Source: Flavobacterium amnicola (GTDB lineage: Bacteria > Bacteroidota > Bacteroidia > Flavobacteriales > Flavobacteriaceae). Taken from it: a stretch of 64,000 nucleotides of DNA. The notes under the pieces are model-generated. The model saw nothing but the letters and a program-made list of their open reading frames with translations. It did not search any database and had not been told where the DNA came from. A program made the translations under genes and the position numbers. Below are positions 51,315 to 60,326 of the stretch, piece after piece (positions within the stretch are counted from its first letter, which is position 1; each line of letters opens with the position of its first letter). Where the stretch lies: the NCBI RefSeq assembly GCF_004122165.1, contig NZ_SBKO01000001.1, forward strand, positions 992,001 through 1,056,000, read 5' to 3'.

Positions 51315-52199
51315 TTAATTGCGCTTGTCTTCGCCAAAAAGGAGTTTTTTGCGCAATGTTTTTAAGAAAGTTTCTTCCGAGATTTCGACCATGTTGATTT
51401 TAAAGGGTGTTTTCTTAATGGTTAATACGCTTTCGTTTTTTACAGAAGCGATTCGAGAATCTAAGGAAACCAAATAATTTTCTTCGCGTCCTGAAATTTT
51501 AAGTTTTAAAACGGTATTGTCCGGAATTACGATGGGTCTGGCATTCAAATTATGAGGCGCGATAGGCGTGATGACTAAACTGCTGGCTTCGGGGGTTAAT
51601 ATCGGCCCGCCGCAACTTAAGGAATATCCTGTAGAACCTGTCGGGGTGGAAATAATTAAGCCATCTGCCCAATAGGAAGTTAAGTATTCGCCATTTAAAT
51701 AGGTTTCGATGGTAATCATCGAAGTAGTATCTTTTCGACTAACGGTCACTTCGTTCATGGCGAAATTAATTTCAGAAATCGAATCCACTTTTGGAGTACA
51801 ACTCAAGCTTAATAAAGTACGTTTTGAAATTTTATATTTTTTTTCCAGCACTAATTGTAAAAAAGTTTCAATGTTTTCTTGTTGCACATTGGCTAGAAAT
51901 CCTAATCGGCCTGCATTAATTCCTAAAATTGGGATGCCAGAGTTGCGAACATAGGTAACAGCTCGTAGGAAAGTTCCGTCGCCACCAACACTTAATAGCA
52001 TGTCGTAGCTTTTGTCTAATTCTTTGTGTGAGGAATAAGTGGAATAGTTTTTATTGACCGCTTTGTTTTCTTGAAGCATTTTTAGAAAATTGGCTTCAAT
52101 AGTAAAAGTCACTTTGTGCGTTTCCAAAAACTGTAAAAGTCTCTTAATTATTGGAGAGGTAGTGTTTTGGTAAAACTGACCGTAAATGGCGACTTTCAT
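51315..52199 (-). CDS. nadK: NAD kinase
   Basis: 294 residues. LLSVGGDGTFLRAV is the GGDGT signature; GINAGRLGFLANV, FAMNEVTVSRKDTTSMI (the NE-x-x motif), WADGLIISTPTGSTGYSLSCGGPIL and ITPIAPHNLNARPIVIP complete the fold. It phosphorylates NAD to NADP in the cytoplasm. It overlaps nothing but lies 3 nt after the CBS gene, with which it is probably transcribed. Confidence 0.96.
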   Translation of the reverse strand: MKVAIYGQFYQNTTSPIIKRLLQFLETHKVTFTIEANFLKMLQENKAVNKNYSTYSSHKELDKSYDMLLSVGGDGTFLRAVTYVRNSGIPILGINAGRLGFLANVQQENIETFLQLVLEKKYKISKRTLLSLSCTPKVDSISEINFAMNEVTVSRKDTTSMITIETYLNGEYLTSYWADGLIISTPTGSTGYSLSCGGPILTPEASSLVITPIAPHNLNARPIVIPDNTVLKLKISGREENYLVSLDSRIASVKNESVLTIKKTPFKINMVEISEETFLKTLRKKLLFGEDKRN

Positions 52200-52202
52200 A
52201 AA

Positions 52203-52862
52203 TTAGATGTTAAGGTATTTGTCCAAATAATCGGAACGTTCTTTCAAAGTTTTCAAATAATCGTCTTCCTGATGTTCGGAAATGATCTCGTATTCATAAC
52301 GACGAAACGTTTGAATGATTTCATTTAAACTGCCTTCCGCTATTTTTAGCGTAATCTGTACTTTTTCCGCATCTGAACTAGATATATAAGCACCCAAAAT
52401 TTTAGCGTTATTACCTTCCACAATTTGTGAAATCTGACTAAATGAATACCCGTTAATTGGTTTTTCAACAATGATAATACCTCCTAATTCTTTTAAAAAC
52501 GGGGTTTCATTGAAAACTTTGATTAAATCTTCCAATTCATAGTAACCAATATAATTATTAAGTTCGTCAAGAACCGGAATAACATTGGTTTCGTTTTTGG
52601 CAAAATCATCCAAAACATCTAATAAAACGGAATTTTTTCGAGTAAAAAAACCTTCAAAAGTATATTTGTAATCGATTAATTTTTTATCAAAATCAAAAGA
52701 ATCAATATCTTCTGCCGAAATATTTCCAACAAAAACGCCTTCTTCAATCACAGGGAAATGAGAAAAAGGAACGTCAAGAAAAAAATCTTGTGCGTTGGCA
52801 ACCGTTTCTTGAATTTCAAGCGGTTTCAAATCTTGGTTAATATAATCGGATAAAACTGTCAT
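52203..52862 (-). CDS. CBS domain-containing protein
   Basis: 219 residues from the ATG at 52862. An open frame extends upstream to an ATG at 53039, but that part is antisense to pdxJ and unlike the family. A pair of CBS motifs occupies about 1-120 (LKPLEIQETVANAQDFFLD, FSHFPVIEEGVFVGNISAEDI, VLDVLDDFAKNETNVIPVLDELNNYIGYYELEDLIKVF). The C-terminal part (GGIIIVEKPINGYSFSQISQIVEGNNAKILGAYI) resembles an ACT domain. It may sense an adenylate or other ligand; the partner is unknown. It lies directly upstream of nadK. Confidence 0.88.
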   Translation of the reverse strand: MTVLSDYINQDLKPLEIQETVANAQDFFLDVPFSHFPVIEEGVFVGNISAEDIDSFDFDKKLIDYKYTFEGFFTRKNSVLLDVLDDFAKNETNVIPVLDELNNYIGYYELEDLIKVFNETPFLKELGGIIIVEKPINGYSFSQISQIVEGNNAKILGAYISSSDAEKVQITLKIAEGSLNEIIQTFRRYEYEIISEHQEDDYLKTLKERSDYLDKYLNI

Positions 52863-52927
52863 AGGAGTTCGATAATAATCTTCTGCAAAATAATTAAAAA
52901 ATAAGATACTGACCTTGTTTAAGTTCG

Positions 52928-52935
52928 TATTTTTG
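52928..52935 (+). promoter_or_regulatory. Candidate -7 box for pdxJ
   Basis: TATTTTTG, 27 nt before the pdxJ ATG; no -33 at a standard spacing. Confidence 0.4.
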
Positions 52936-52962
52936 TCATTCAAACCTAAAGTTACGTCAAAA

Positions 52963-53688
52963 ATGACACAAAACCAATGTAAATTAAGTGTAAACATAAA
53001 TAAAATTGCCACTTTGCGTAATTCGCGTGGCGGAAACACGCCTAATGTTGTTGAAGCCGCAAAGCGTATTCAAAGTTTTGGTGCGCAAGGAATTACCATC
53101 CATCCACGACCCGACGAGCGTCATATTCGCTATCAGGACGCACGTGATTTGAAAGAGGTAGTCTATACCGAATATAATATAGAGGGAAATCCACAGCACA
53201 ATTTCATCGATTTGGTTTTAGAATGTAAGCCTACTCAAGTAACTCTGGTTCCCGATGCAATTGGAGCATTAACGTCGAATGCTGGATGGGATACTGTAAA
53301 AAATCAATCCTATTTGAAAGAAGTAATTGCCGAATTTCAACGCAACGGAATTCGAACGTCAATCTTTGTTGATCCTGTGTTGGAAATGATTGAAGGAGCA
53401 GCAGCAACCGGGACAGAACGCATTGAATTTTACACAGAAGAATTTGCACACCAATACGGTCTGGGTAATACCAATGGAATTTTGCCTTATGTGGCAGCGG
53501 CTAATTTGGCGAATGAATTAAAATTAGGGATTAACGCCGGCCATGATTTGAGTTTGGATAATATTCAGTTTTTTAATCAAAATATTCCGGGATTGTTAGA
53601 AGTTTCTATTGGTCATGCATTGATTTCAGAATCGTTGTATTTGGGATTGGAAAATGTAGTTCAAATGTATTTGCAAAAATTGAAATAA
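52963..53688 (+). CDS. pdxJ: Pyridoxine 5'-phosphate synthase
   Basis: 241 residues from the ATG at 52963, which fits the family N-terminus (CKLSVNINKIATLRNSRGG); an ATG 16 codons upstream adds an unlikely leader. ITIHPRPDERHIRYQD holds the phosphate and catalytic His residues; NIEGNPQHNFIDLVLECKPTQVTLVPD, VSIFVDPV-like FVDPVLEMIEGAAATGTERIEFYTE and GINAGHDLSLDN follow. It joins 1-deoxyxylulose 5-phosphate and 3-amino-2-oxopropyl phosphate to make the B6 vitamer. The alpha/beta hydrolase gene begins 1 nt after its stop. Confidence 0.96.
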   Translation: MTQNQCKLSVNINKIATLRNSRGGNTPNVVEAAKRIQSFGAQGITIHPRPDERHIRYQDARDLKEVVYTEYNIEGNPQHNFIDLVLECKPTQVTLVPDAIGALTSNAGWDTVKNQSYLKEVIAEFQRNGIRTSIFVDPVLEMIEGAAATGTERIEFYTEEFAHQYGLGNTNGILPYVAAANLANELKLGINAGHDLSLDNIQFFNQNIPGLLEVSIGHALISESLYLGLENVVQMYLQKLK

Positions 53689-53689
53689 G

Positions 53690-54457
53690 ATGTTGCTTCA
53701 TTCAAATATAACAGGTCAAGGAAAGCCACTAGTCATCATTCACGGTTTTCTCGGGATGTCCGACAATTGGAAAACCTTAGCGGCACAATATGTAGGCGAA
53801 GGCTTTCAAGTGCATGCGTTGGATTTGCGCAATCACGGAAAAAGTTTCCATTCGGAGGATTGGGGTTATGAGGTTATGGTGCAAGATGTAGTAGAGTATT
53901 GTACATTCCATCAATTAACAACTATTTCAGTCATTGGGCATTCTATGGGTGGAAAAGTAGCCATGTTGTTGGCAACGACCTATCCGGATTTGGTGGAAAG
54001 ACTAATTGTGGCCGATATTGGTCCAAAATTGTATGCTCCCCATCATCAAACCATTTTGGCTGCTTTGAATGCGGTCGATTTTGCTAAAAAACCTTCCAGG
54101 GCTGAAGCGGAAACAATAGTTTCGGAATACATTCACGATTTTGGAACCCGTCAGTTTTTGTTGAAAAATTTATACTGGGTAGAACCAAGACAATTGGGTT
54201 TTCGTTTCAATTTAAAAGTGTTCAATGAAAATACCTCCGCAATTGGTGATGCCTTGCCTTTTGAAAATCAATTTGATAAAAAAACCTTGTTTTTAAGAGG
54301 TGATAAATCCGATTATATTTTGGATTCCGATTTTGAAACAATTTATCATCATTTTCCAAAAGCTGAAATCGAAACGGTTTCCAATGCAGGACATTGGCTT
54401 CATGCCGAAAATCCTTCAGAATTTTTTGAGAAAACGGTACACTTTTTGAATAACTAA
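53690..54457 (+). CDS. Alpha/beta hydrolase (YbfF-like esterase)
   Basis: 255 residues. The oxyanion-hole region is VIIHGFLGMSDNWKTLA; the nucleophile elbow is GHSMGGKVAM (Ser in G-x-S-x-G); the acid is probably the Asp in LRGDKSDYI, and the base His is in NAGHWLHAE. The order and LDLRNHGKS near residue 46 match the YbfF/abhydrolase 11 type of short acyl-ester hydrolases. The substrate is unknown. It is translated directly after pdxJ and before a small membrane protein, so the three may be one transcript. Confidence 0.92.
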   Translation: MLLHSNITGQGKPLVIIHGFLGMSDNWKTLAAQYVGEGFQVHALDLRNHGKSFHSEDWGYEVMVQDVVEYCTFHQLTTISVIGHSMGGKVAMLLATTYPDLVERLIVADIGPKLYAPHHQTILAALNAVDFAKKPSRAEAETIVSEYIHDFGTRQFLLKNLYWVEPRQLGFRFNLKVFNENTSAIGDALPFENQFDKKTLFLRGDKSDYILDSDFETIYHHFPKAEIETVSNAGHWLHAENPSEFFEKTVHFLNN

Positions 54458-54475
54458 CCAAAAACAAATAAAAAA

Positions 54476-54814
54476 ATGAACTTATTAAAAAGACTTTTAA
54501 TTTCAACAATCATTGTGTTGTTGTTGGCCTATTTTTTAAACGGAGTATCGGTAGCGAATCCATTGACTGCAGTTATAGTGGCGGTTGTTATGGCGCTACT
54601 CAATACATTTTTAAAACCTATTCTAGTGTTTTTTACTTTGCCAGTAACTATTTTTAGTTTGGGATTATTCTTATTGGTAATTAATGCTGCAATGGTGTTG
54701 TTATGTGATAAATTAGTGGATGGTTTTGAAGTGGCTACTTTTTTTACCGCATTACTTTTCAGTGTGTTTTTGTCAATTTCACAATGGGTGTTGTATAAGT
54801 TTATAAAAGACTAA
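54476..54814 (+). CDS. Small four-helix membrane protein (phage holin family 4-like)
   Basis: 112 residues with four hydrophobic helices: LLISTIIVLLLAYFLNGV, LTAVIVAVVMALLNTFLKPILVFFTLPVTIFSLGLFLLVINAAMVLLC and a C-terminal VFLSISQWVLYKF. The NTFLKPILVFFTLPVTIFSLGLF pattern is that of the widespread PF04020 family, labelled phage holin by homology. It is chromosomal in very many bacteria and is not evidence of a prophage here. Its function is unknown. It is 18 nt after the hydrolase gene. Confidence 0.85.
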   Translation: MNLLKRLLISTIIVLLLAYFLNGVSVANPLTAVIVAVVMALLNTFLKPILVFFTLPVTIFSLGLFLLVINAAMVLLCDKLVDGFEVATFFTALLFSVFLSISQWVLYKFIKD

Positions 54815-54846
54815 AAATTAGTCGGTTAATTTTCAATTAAATAAAA

Positions 54847-54877
54847 TTTGTTGGGTGGTAGAAATTATGTAATTTTG
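54847..54877 (+). promoter_or_regulatory. Promoter of tig
   Basis: TTTG (54847-54850) and TAATTTTG (54870-54877) with 19 bp between them. The leader to the tig ATG is about 93 nt and holds no obvious hairpin. Confidence 0.68.
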
Positions 54878-54976
54878 CCACCCAATTTTAGTACCTAAAA
54901 AACACAGATAATGAAACCGAAAATTAAAATAATTTGAGGTTCCATCTTACAAATTGAAAAAAAATAAATACAAAAG

Positions 54977-56302
54977 ATGAATATTACAAAAACGAATATT
55001 GATGCGTTAAACGCAGTAGTGACAGTGGCAGTAGCAAAAAATGACTATGCAGCAAATGTAGAGAAAGTAATGCAAAACTACCGTAAAAATGCTAACATTC
55101 CTGGTTTCAGAAAGGGACAAGTACCTATGTCTTTAATTCAAAAGCAATATGGTAAAGCGGTTTTAGCGGAAGAGGTTAACAAATTAATCCAAGAAGGTTT
55201 AAATAAATTCTTAACAGAAGAAAAATTAGATATTTTAGGAAATCCATTACCAAAATTCAACAATGAATTGGACTGGGATGCCGATGATTTTTCTTTCGAA
55301 TTCGAATTAGGTTTAGCGCCGGAGTTTGATGTTACTTTAGAAGGTAAAAATGATTTGACATATTTCAAAATCGTTGCCGACGATAAAATGTTAGACGAGC
55401 AAGTAAAACGTATTCAAAAACAATACGGAAAAATGATTGCTAAAAACGAAGTGGCTCAAGACGATGATATTCGTGGTGCTTTTGTGAACGAAGAAAAAGG
55501 AATCAACAAACCTGCTCAAATTACCTTAGATATTTTCAAAAGCAAAGAAGCCGCGAAAGCCTTCATTGGGAAAAAAGTTGGTGATGTAGTTTCAGTGGCA
55601 ACTAAAGGTTTGTTTGATGATGACCATAGATTAATGGATTACATGGGAGTAGGTCATGATGATGTTCACGGTTTGGATATTAACGTTGATTTCAAAATCG
55701 AAGAAATTACGACTAGCGAACCAGCTGAATTAAACCAAGAATTATTCGATAAATTATTCGGACCTGGAGCCGTTTCTTCAGTGGAAGATATCAAAGCAAA
55801 AATTAAAGAAGATGCTGAAAAGCAATTTGCGCAACAAGCCGATCAAAAATTCTTTAACGATGCTACCGAGTTTTTAATTAAAAAACACCAAGTAGAATTG
55901 CCAGCAACGTTCCTTAAAAAATGGATTCAAACAGTTGGTGAAACACCTTTAACTGCCGAACAAGCTGAAGCAGAATATGCAAAATCAGAAAACGGATTGC
56001 GTTACCAATTGATCGAAACGAAAATCATTACTGGTAACAACTTACAAATCACTTTCGAAGATTTAAAAGCATACACCGGTGAAGTTATCAGAAAACAAAT
56101 GGCACAATTTGGTCAATTAGATCCTTCTCAAGAAGATGTTGACGGAATCGTTGCGCGCGTGATGTCGAATCAAGAAGAAGTACGCCGTTTGTCAGAACAA
56201 GTAATGAGCGAAAAAATGCTAAACTTGTTCAAAGAGAAATTCAATGCGAAAACAAAAGAAGTTTCTTACGACCAATTCATAAAAGAAATGTACGGAGAAT
56301 AA
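54977..56302 (+). CDS. tig: Trigger factor
   Basis: 441 residues, the family's usual length. The ribosome-binding tail is in NIPGFRKGQVPMSLIQKQYGKAVLAEEVNK (the FRKG-x-x-P signature, about residues 43-52). A shortened or divergent FKBP-like middle domain and the C-terminal helical arm (QADQKFFNDATEFLIKKHQVELPATFLKKW) follow. It shields nascent chains at the ribosome exit tunnel. It is followed by clpP and clpX, as in many bacteria, but a terminator at 56326 separates it from clpP. Confidence 0.94.
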   Translation: MNITKTNIDALNAVVTVAVAKNDYAANVEKVMQNYRKNANIPGFRKGQVPMSLIQKQYGKAVLAEEVNKLIQEGLNKFLTEEKLDILGNPLPKFNNELDWDADDFSFEFELGLAPEFDVTLEGKNDLTYFKIVADDKMLDEQVKRIQKQYGKMIAKNEVAQDDDIRGAFVNEEKGINKPAQITLDIFKSKEAAKAFIGKKVGDVVSVATKGLFDDDHRLMDYMGVGHDDVHGLDINVDFKIEEITTSEPAELNQELFDKLFGPGAVSSVEDIKAKIKEDAEKQFAQQADQKFFNDATEFLIKKHQVELPATFLKKWIQTVGETPLTAEQAEAEYAKSENGLRYQLIETKIITGNNLQITFEDLKAYTGEVIRKQMAQFGQLDPSQEDVDGIVARVMSNQEEVRRLSEQVMSEKMLNLFKEKFNAKTKEVSYDQFIKEMYGE

Positions 56303-56325
56303 TCTTCAAAAATTCCTTATATTTG

Positions 56326-56356
56326 AGCGTCAGATGATAAATTTGACGCTTTTTTT
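56326..56356 (+). terminator. Terminator of tig
   Basis: AGCGTCA and TGACGCT form a 7-bp stem with an 11-nt loop, followed by six T. Confidence 0.75.
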
Positions 56357-56454
56357 ATAGACAAAATGGCATGTTTGTGATTGTGGAACAACCTTTGAAG
56401 GTAAATTCTCGTCTATAGATATAAATCAAATACTAATCGAATAAAAATACTAGC

Positions 56455-57111
56455 ATGAATTACGGTAAAGAGTTTAAAAAATTTGCTACAAAACACCATG
56501 GTGTAAACAGTATGTACTACGATAAAATTGTAAGTAGTATGACCCCGTATATTATTGAAGAACGTCAGTTAAATATTTCGCAATTAGACGTTTTCTCTCG
56601 TTTAATGATGGATAGAATTATCTTCATGGGAACTGGAGTAGACGATTATATGGCAAATATTATTCAAGCGCAATTGTTGTTCTTGGAAAGTGTAGATGCT
56701 TCTAAAGATATTCAAATCTATATCAATTCTCCAGGTGGAAGTGTCTATGCTGGTTTGGGTATTTACGATACGATGCAATTTATCAAACCTGATGTAGCGA
56801 CAATCTGTACCGGTATGGCGGCTTCAATGGGAGCAGTATTATTATGTGCTGGTGCCGATGGAAAACGTTCGGCGTTACCCCATTCAAGAGTGATGATTCA
56901 CCAACCTTCAGGTGGTGCACAAGGAGTAGCGACGGATATGGAAATTAACTTAAAAGAAATGTTGAAATTGAAAGACGAACTATACAATATTATAGCACAT
57001 CATTCAAAACAACCTTTTGAAAAAGTTTACAAAGATTCAGAAAGAGATTACTGGATGATTGCTGATGAAGCAAAAGAATACGGAATGATTGATGAAGTGT
57101 TAAGAAGATAA
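56455..57111 (+). CDS. clpP: ATP-dependent Clp protease proteolytic subunit ClpP
   Basis: 218 residues. Catalytic Ser124 in TGMAASMGAVLL and His149 in VMIHQPSGG are visible; INSPGGSVYAGLGIYDTMQ and the C-terminal EYGMIDEVL match the family. It forms the tetradecameric chamber that degrades proteins fed by ClpX. The N-terminus is about 20 residues longer than in E. coli (MNYGKEFKKFATKHHGVNS), perhaps a propeptide. clpX begins 37 nt downstream. Confidence 0.97.
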   Translation: MNYGKEFKKFATKHHGVNSMYYDKIVSSMTPYIIEERQLNISQLDVFSRLMMDRIIFMGTGVDDYMANIIQAQLLFLESVDASKDIQIYINSPGGSVYAGLGIYDTMQFIKPDVATICTGMAASMGAVLLCAGADGKRSALPHSRVMIHQPSGGAQGVATDMEINLKEMLKLKDELYNIIAHHSKQPFEKVYKDSERDYWMIADEAKEYGMIDEVLRR

Positions 57112-57148
57112 ATTTAGTAATCAAGGATATTGATTACTACACAAAAAA

Positions 57149-58381
57149 ATGGCAAAAGAAATATTAGAATGCTCTTTCTGCGGAAGGAAAAAACCCGAAA
57201 CCAACTTGTTAATTGCAGGTATCGACTCTCACATCTGTGATCGTTGTATCGAGCAGGCACATGGTATTGTTTTGGAAGAATTAAAAGCAACAGGATTGTC
57301 TAAAAATGTGGCCGATTTGGTCTTGAAAAAACCAAAAGAAATCAGAGCCTTTTTGGATAAATATGTAATTGGACAAGATCAGACGAAGAAAGTAATGTCG
57401 GTAGCGGTATACAATCACTACAAAAGATTGATGCAATTGGACCATGGTGATGATGTGGAAATTGAAAAATCAAACATCATTATGGCAGGACAAACCGGGA
57501 CTGGAAAAACATTAGTGGCGAAGACCATTGCCAAAATGTTGGATGTGCCTTTGGCTATTGTTGATGCTACCGTATTAACCGAAGCCGGTTATGTAGGAGA
57601 AGACGTGGAAAGTATTTTGACGCGTTTGCTTCAGGCAGCCGATTATGATGTAGAAAAAGCACAACGCGGCATCGTTTTTATTGATGAAATTGATAAAATT
57701 GCGCGTAAAAGCGACAACCCATCGATCACTCGTGATGTATCGGGAGAAGGGGTGCAACAAGCTTTATTGAAATTGTTGGAAGGAACCGTTGTCAATGTGC
57801 CACCCAAAGGAGGGCGTAAGCATCCGGATCAGAAATTCGTGGAAGTCAATACCCAAGATATTTTGTTTATCGCTGGTGGTGCTTTTGACGGGATTGAAAG
57901 AATTATCTCCAAACGATTGAATCGTCAAGCGATGGGGTTCAGTTCTTCCAAAGAAACGGATAAAATCGATGAAACCAATTTGTTGCAGTACGTGATTCCG
58001 AAGGATATTAAGGAATTTGGATTGATCCCTGAAATCATTGGTCGTTTGCCGGTGTTAACCCATATGGATCCGTTAGACAAGAAAACACTTCGTGCCATTT
58101 TGACCGAGCCTAAAAATGCTTTGGTAAAACAATATAAAAAGTTATTTGCGATGGATGAAATTGATTTCTCTATTGATGATGAAGCGTTGGATTATATTGT
58201 AGATAAAGCTTTAGAATATAAGTTAGGTGCGCGTGGATTGCGTTCGCTTTGTGAAGCAATATTAACCGATGCGATGTATGAAATTCCTGGTTCTGACACC
58301 AAGGAATTACATATCGACAGACATTATGTAGAAGAAGCCTTAACTAAAAACTTATTAAAGCGTTTAGAGATTGCTTCCTAA
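57149..58381 (+). CDS. clpX: ATP-dependent Clp protease ATP-binding subunit ClpX
   Basis: 410 residues. The N-terminal zinc domain has two CxxC pairs ([19 protein letters not shown]). The AAA+ core has Walker A GQTGTGKT, Walker [14 protein letters not shown], a sensor 2 in [13 protein letters not shown] and pore loop GYVGED; the ClpP-binding loop would be near residues 255-270. It unfolds tagged proteins and passes them to ClpP. Last gene before the convergent terminator at 58393. Confidence 0.98.
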   Translation: MAKEILECSFCGRKKPETNLLIAGIDSHICDRCIEQAHGIVLEELKATGLSKNVADLVLKKPKEIRAFLDKYVIGQDQTKKVMSVAVYNHYKRLMQLDHGDDVEIEKSNIIMAGQTGTGKTLVAKTIAKMLDVPLAIVDATVLTEAGYVGEDVESILTRLLQAADYDVEKAQRGIVFIDEIDKIARKSDNPSITRDVSGEGVQQALLKLLEGTVVNVPPKGGRKHPDQKFVEVNTQDILFIAGGAFDGIERIISKRLNRQAMGFSSSKETDKIDETNLLQYVIPKDIKEFGLIPEIIGRLPVLTHMDPLDKKTLRAILTEPKNALVKQYKKLFAMDEIDFSIDDEALDYIVDKALEYKLGARGLRSLCEAILTDAMYEIPGSDTKELHIDRHYVEEALTKNLLKRLEIAS

Positions 58382-58392
58382 TAAATAATAAC

Positions 58393-58424
58393 AAAAAAGC
58401 CCCGATATTCTCGGGGCTTTTTTT
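58393..58424. terminator. Bidirectional terminator between clpX and sppA
   Basis: AGCCCCGA and TCGGGGCT form an 8-bp GC-rich stem with an A-run and a T-run on its two sides. Confidence 0.92.
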
Positions 58425-58436
58425 ATGTTGATATTG

Positions 58437-60203
58437 TTATTTAATCTCCAATTCGAAAGGAAGTGATGCTTGAACACCTCTTTTTGAATTCAACTTTTTG
58501 ATTTGCTGAATCATTTGATAATTTTCTTCACCTAACTCTTCTTTTAAAAGTGTTTCACGAGATTTCATAAAACTTAAGAAACCACTATTCTCAAATTTCT
58601 CAAAGAAATCCATTTTAAATTCAGGATAGGCTACGGTATCATATTCTTCTAGTTTTACCAAGCTTGCCGCATACGCTAAGGCATCATCCATTCCTCCAAT
58701 AGCATCAACCAAACCTAGTTTTAAAGCGTCAGAACCTGCCCAAACACGTCCTTGAGCAATAGCATCTACTTGAGCAAAAGTCATTTTACGACCCGTTGCC
58801 ACACGTGTTACAAAGGTTTTGTAAATACTTTCTACTCCTTCTTGTGTGAAGTTTCTAAAATCGGCATCCAACGGCTCGAACGGACTGTATCCAGATGCGT
58901 TTTTATGCGTTTCGACTAATTCGGTATTAATCCCATATTTACTTGTTATTTGAGATAAGTTTGGTAACATACCAAAAACACCGATAGAACCTGTAATAGT
59001 AGAGTTTTCAGCAAAAATTTTATTGGCATTACAAGAAATATAGTAGCCTCCCGAAGCTGCTAAATTCCCCATAGATACTACCACTGGTTTGGTTTTTTTT
59101 GTGATTTCAATTTCTCTCCAAATCAAATCCGAAGTTAACGCACTTCCGCCTGGACTATCCACACGTAGTACAATGGCTTTTACTTCTTCGTCTTCACGCG
59201 CTTCTTTCAAGGCACGACGCATAGAACCTTCACCAACAACATTCAAATCACCTTCGCCTGAGCCAATTTCTCCTTGCGCATAAATCACTGCAATTTTATC
59301 TTTGGTAGAAAATTCAGAGTCAATAGCAATATCTCTGGAGTAATCCATGATGTCTACCGTATTGTACTCTTCTTCTTTTTCAATGTCTAATAATTTTTTG
59401 ATGTCGTTGTGATAAACATCTTCATACGCCACTACGTCTACAAGTTTGTTAGCTTTCGCCATTTCAGGTGTTCTAGCAAGTAAATCGGTTGCAATGGCAT
59501 TTAGTTTTTCCACTGGAATATTTCTTGATTTCGCAATATCTACCACAATTGAATTCCAAATTGAATTTAAAAAGGTTGTGATTTGTTCGCGATTTTCAGG
59601 ACTCATTTCACTTGCTAAGAACGGTTCAACCGCACTTTTGTATTTTCCATGACGAATGACTTCCATTTTTAAACCGGTTTTGTCTTGGAAATCCTTGAAA
59701 TACATTACTTCAGTAGAAAGGCCTTTGAAGTCTAATTCGCCCACAGGATTCAAATATACTTTTGTCGCTACTGAATTTAGATAATACTCTTTTTGAGAAA
59801 TGACATTGCCATACGCCAATACGAATTTTCCTGACTTTTTAAATTTTTCCAGTTCATCACGTAAGGCTTTGGTTTGTGCTACCCCTAAATTTAAAGTAGT
59901 ATTTAAAATCGAAATACCTTTGATTTTTTCATCGCTTGCAGCAGCATCAATAGCTTTTAAAACATCGGATAAACCTTCGCCAGTTCCTTTTTCATTCAAA
60001 AAAGGCATGTCTTCATAATTGTACTTTCCGCCATAATCATTGGTCACTTTTTCCAAATTCAATTCTAAAACCGAATTGTCTTTGACTACTGTTTTATCAT
60101 CGCCACCAAAAAGGGCTCCTAGTATAATTATTCCAAAAAAGAATAACACACAAAATAAAAATAAGCCAACAATAGTGGCCAATACGTTCTTTAAAAAATT
60201 CAT
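58437..60203 (-). CDS. sppA: Signal peptide peptidase SppA (67K type)
   Basis: 588 residues from the ATG at 60203; in-frame codons upstream to 60260 lack family similarity. One N-terminal membrane anchor (VLATIVGLFLFCVLFFFGIIILGALF) is followed by two ClpP-fold repeats. The second carries the nucleophile Ser in VVSMGNLAASGGYYISC; the first repeat carries the lysine base (around GLKMEVIRHGKYKSAVEPF). It degrades leftover signal peptides in the inner membrane. It is divergent from the folK fusion. Confidence 0.95.
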   Translation of the reverse strand: MNFLKNVLATIVGLFLFCVLFFFGIIILGALFGGDDKTVVKDNSVLELNLEKVTNDYGGKYNYEDMPFLNEKGTGEGLSDVLKAIDAAASDEKIKGISILNTTLNLGVAQTKALRDELEKFKKSGKFVLAYGNVISQKEYYLNSVATKVYLNPVGELDFKGLSTEVMYFKDFQDKTGLKMEVIRHGKYKSAVEPFLASEMSPENREQITTFLNSIWNSIVVDIAKSRNIPVEKLNAIATDLLARTPEMAKANKLVDVVAYEDVYHNDIKKLLDIEKEEEYNTVDIMDYSRDIAIDSEFSTKDKIAVIYAQGEIGSGEGDLNVVGEGSMRRALKEAREDEEVKAIVLRVDSPGGSALTSDLIWREIEITKKTKPVVVSMGNLAASGGYYISCNANKIFAENSTITGSIGVFGMLPNLSQITSKYGINTELVETHKNASGYSPFEPLDADFRNFTQEGVESIYKTFVTRVATGRKMTFAQVDAIAQGRVWAGSDALKLGLVDAIGGMDDALAYAASLVKLEEYDTVAYPEFKMDFFEKFENSGFLSFMKSRETLLKEELGEENYQMIQQIKKLNSKRGVQASLPFELEIK

Positions 60204-60326
60204 CTTCAATCTTATTTTATTCTTAATTAGTAGTCGGTTTGTGTTTTTTGTTACAGTCAAATAGTTATTAACAGAATATTAAATTAATTATTACCGTCGA
60301 TTTCTTTTTAGTTACTTTGTCGTGCT

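Noticed and set aside
52863..53039. 59-codon N-terminal extension of the CBS protein
   Set aside because: It is antisense to the start of pdxJ and unlike CBS proteins; the ATG at 52862 fits the family.
54476..54814. Holin-type protein as a sign of a prophage
   Set aside because: The PF04020 family is common on bacterial chromosomes and no other phage gene is near.
56318..56325. TATATTTG, a perfect -7 match upstream of clpP
   Set aside because: It is immediately followed by the tig terminator stem (56326-56356); a transcript from it would start inside the stem. No -33 element is present. I treat it as chance.
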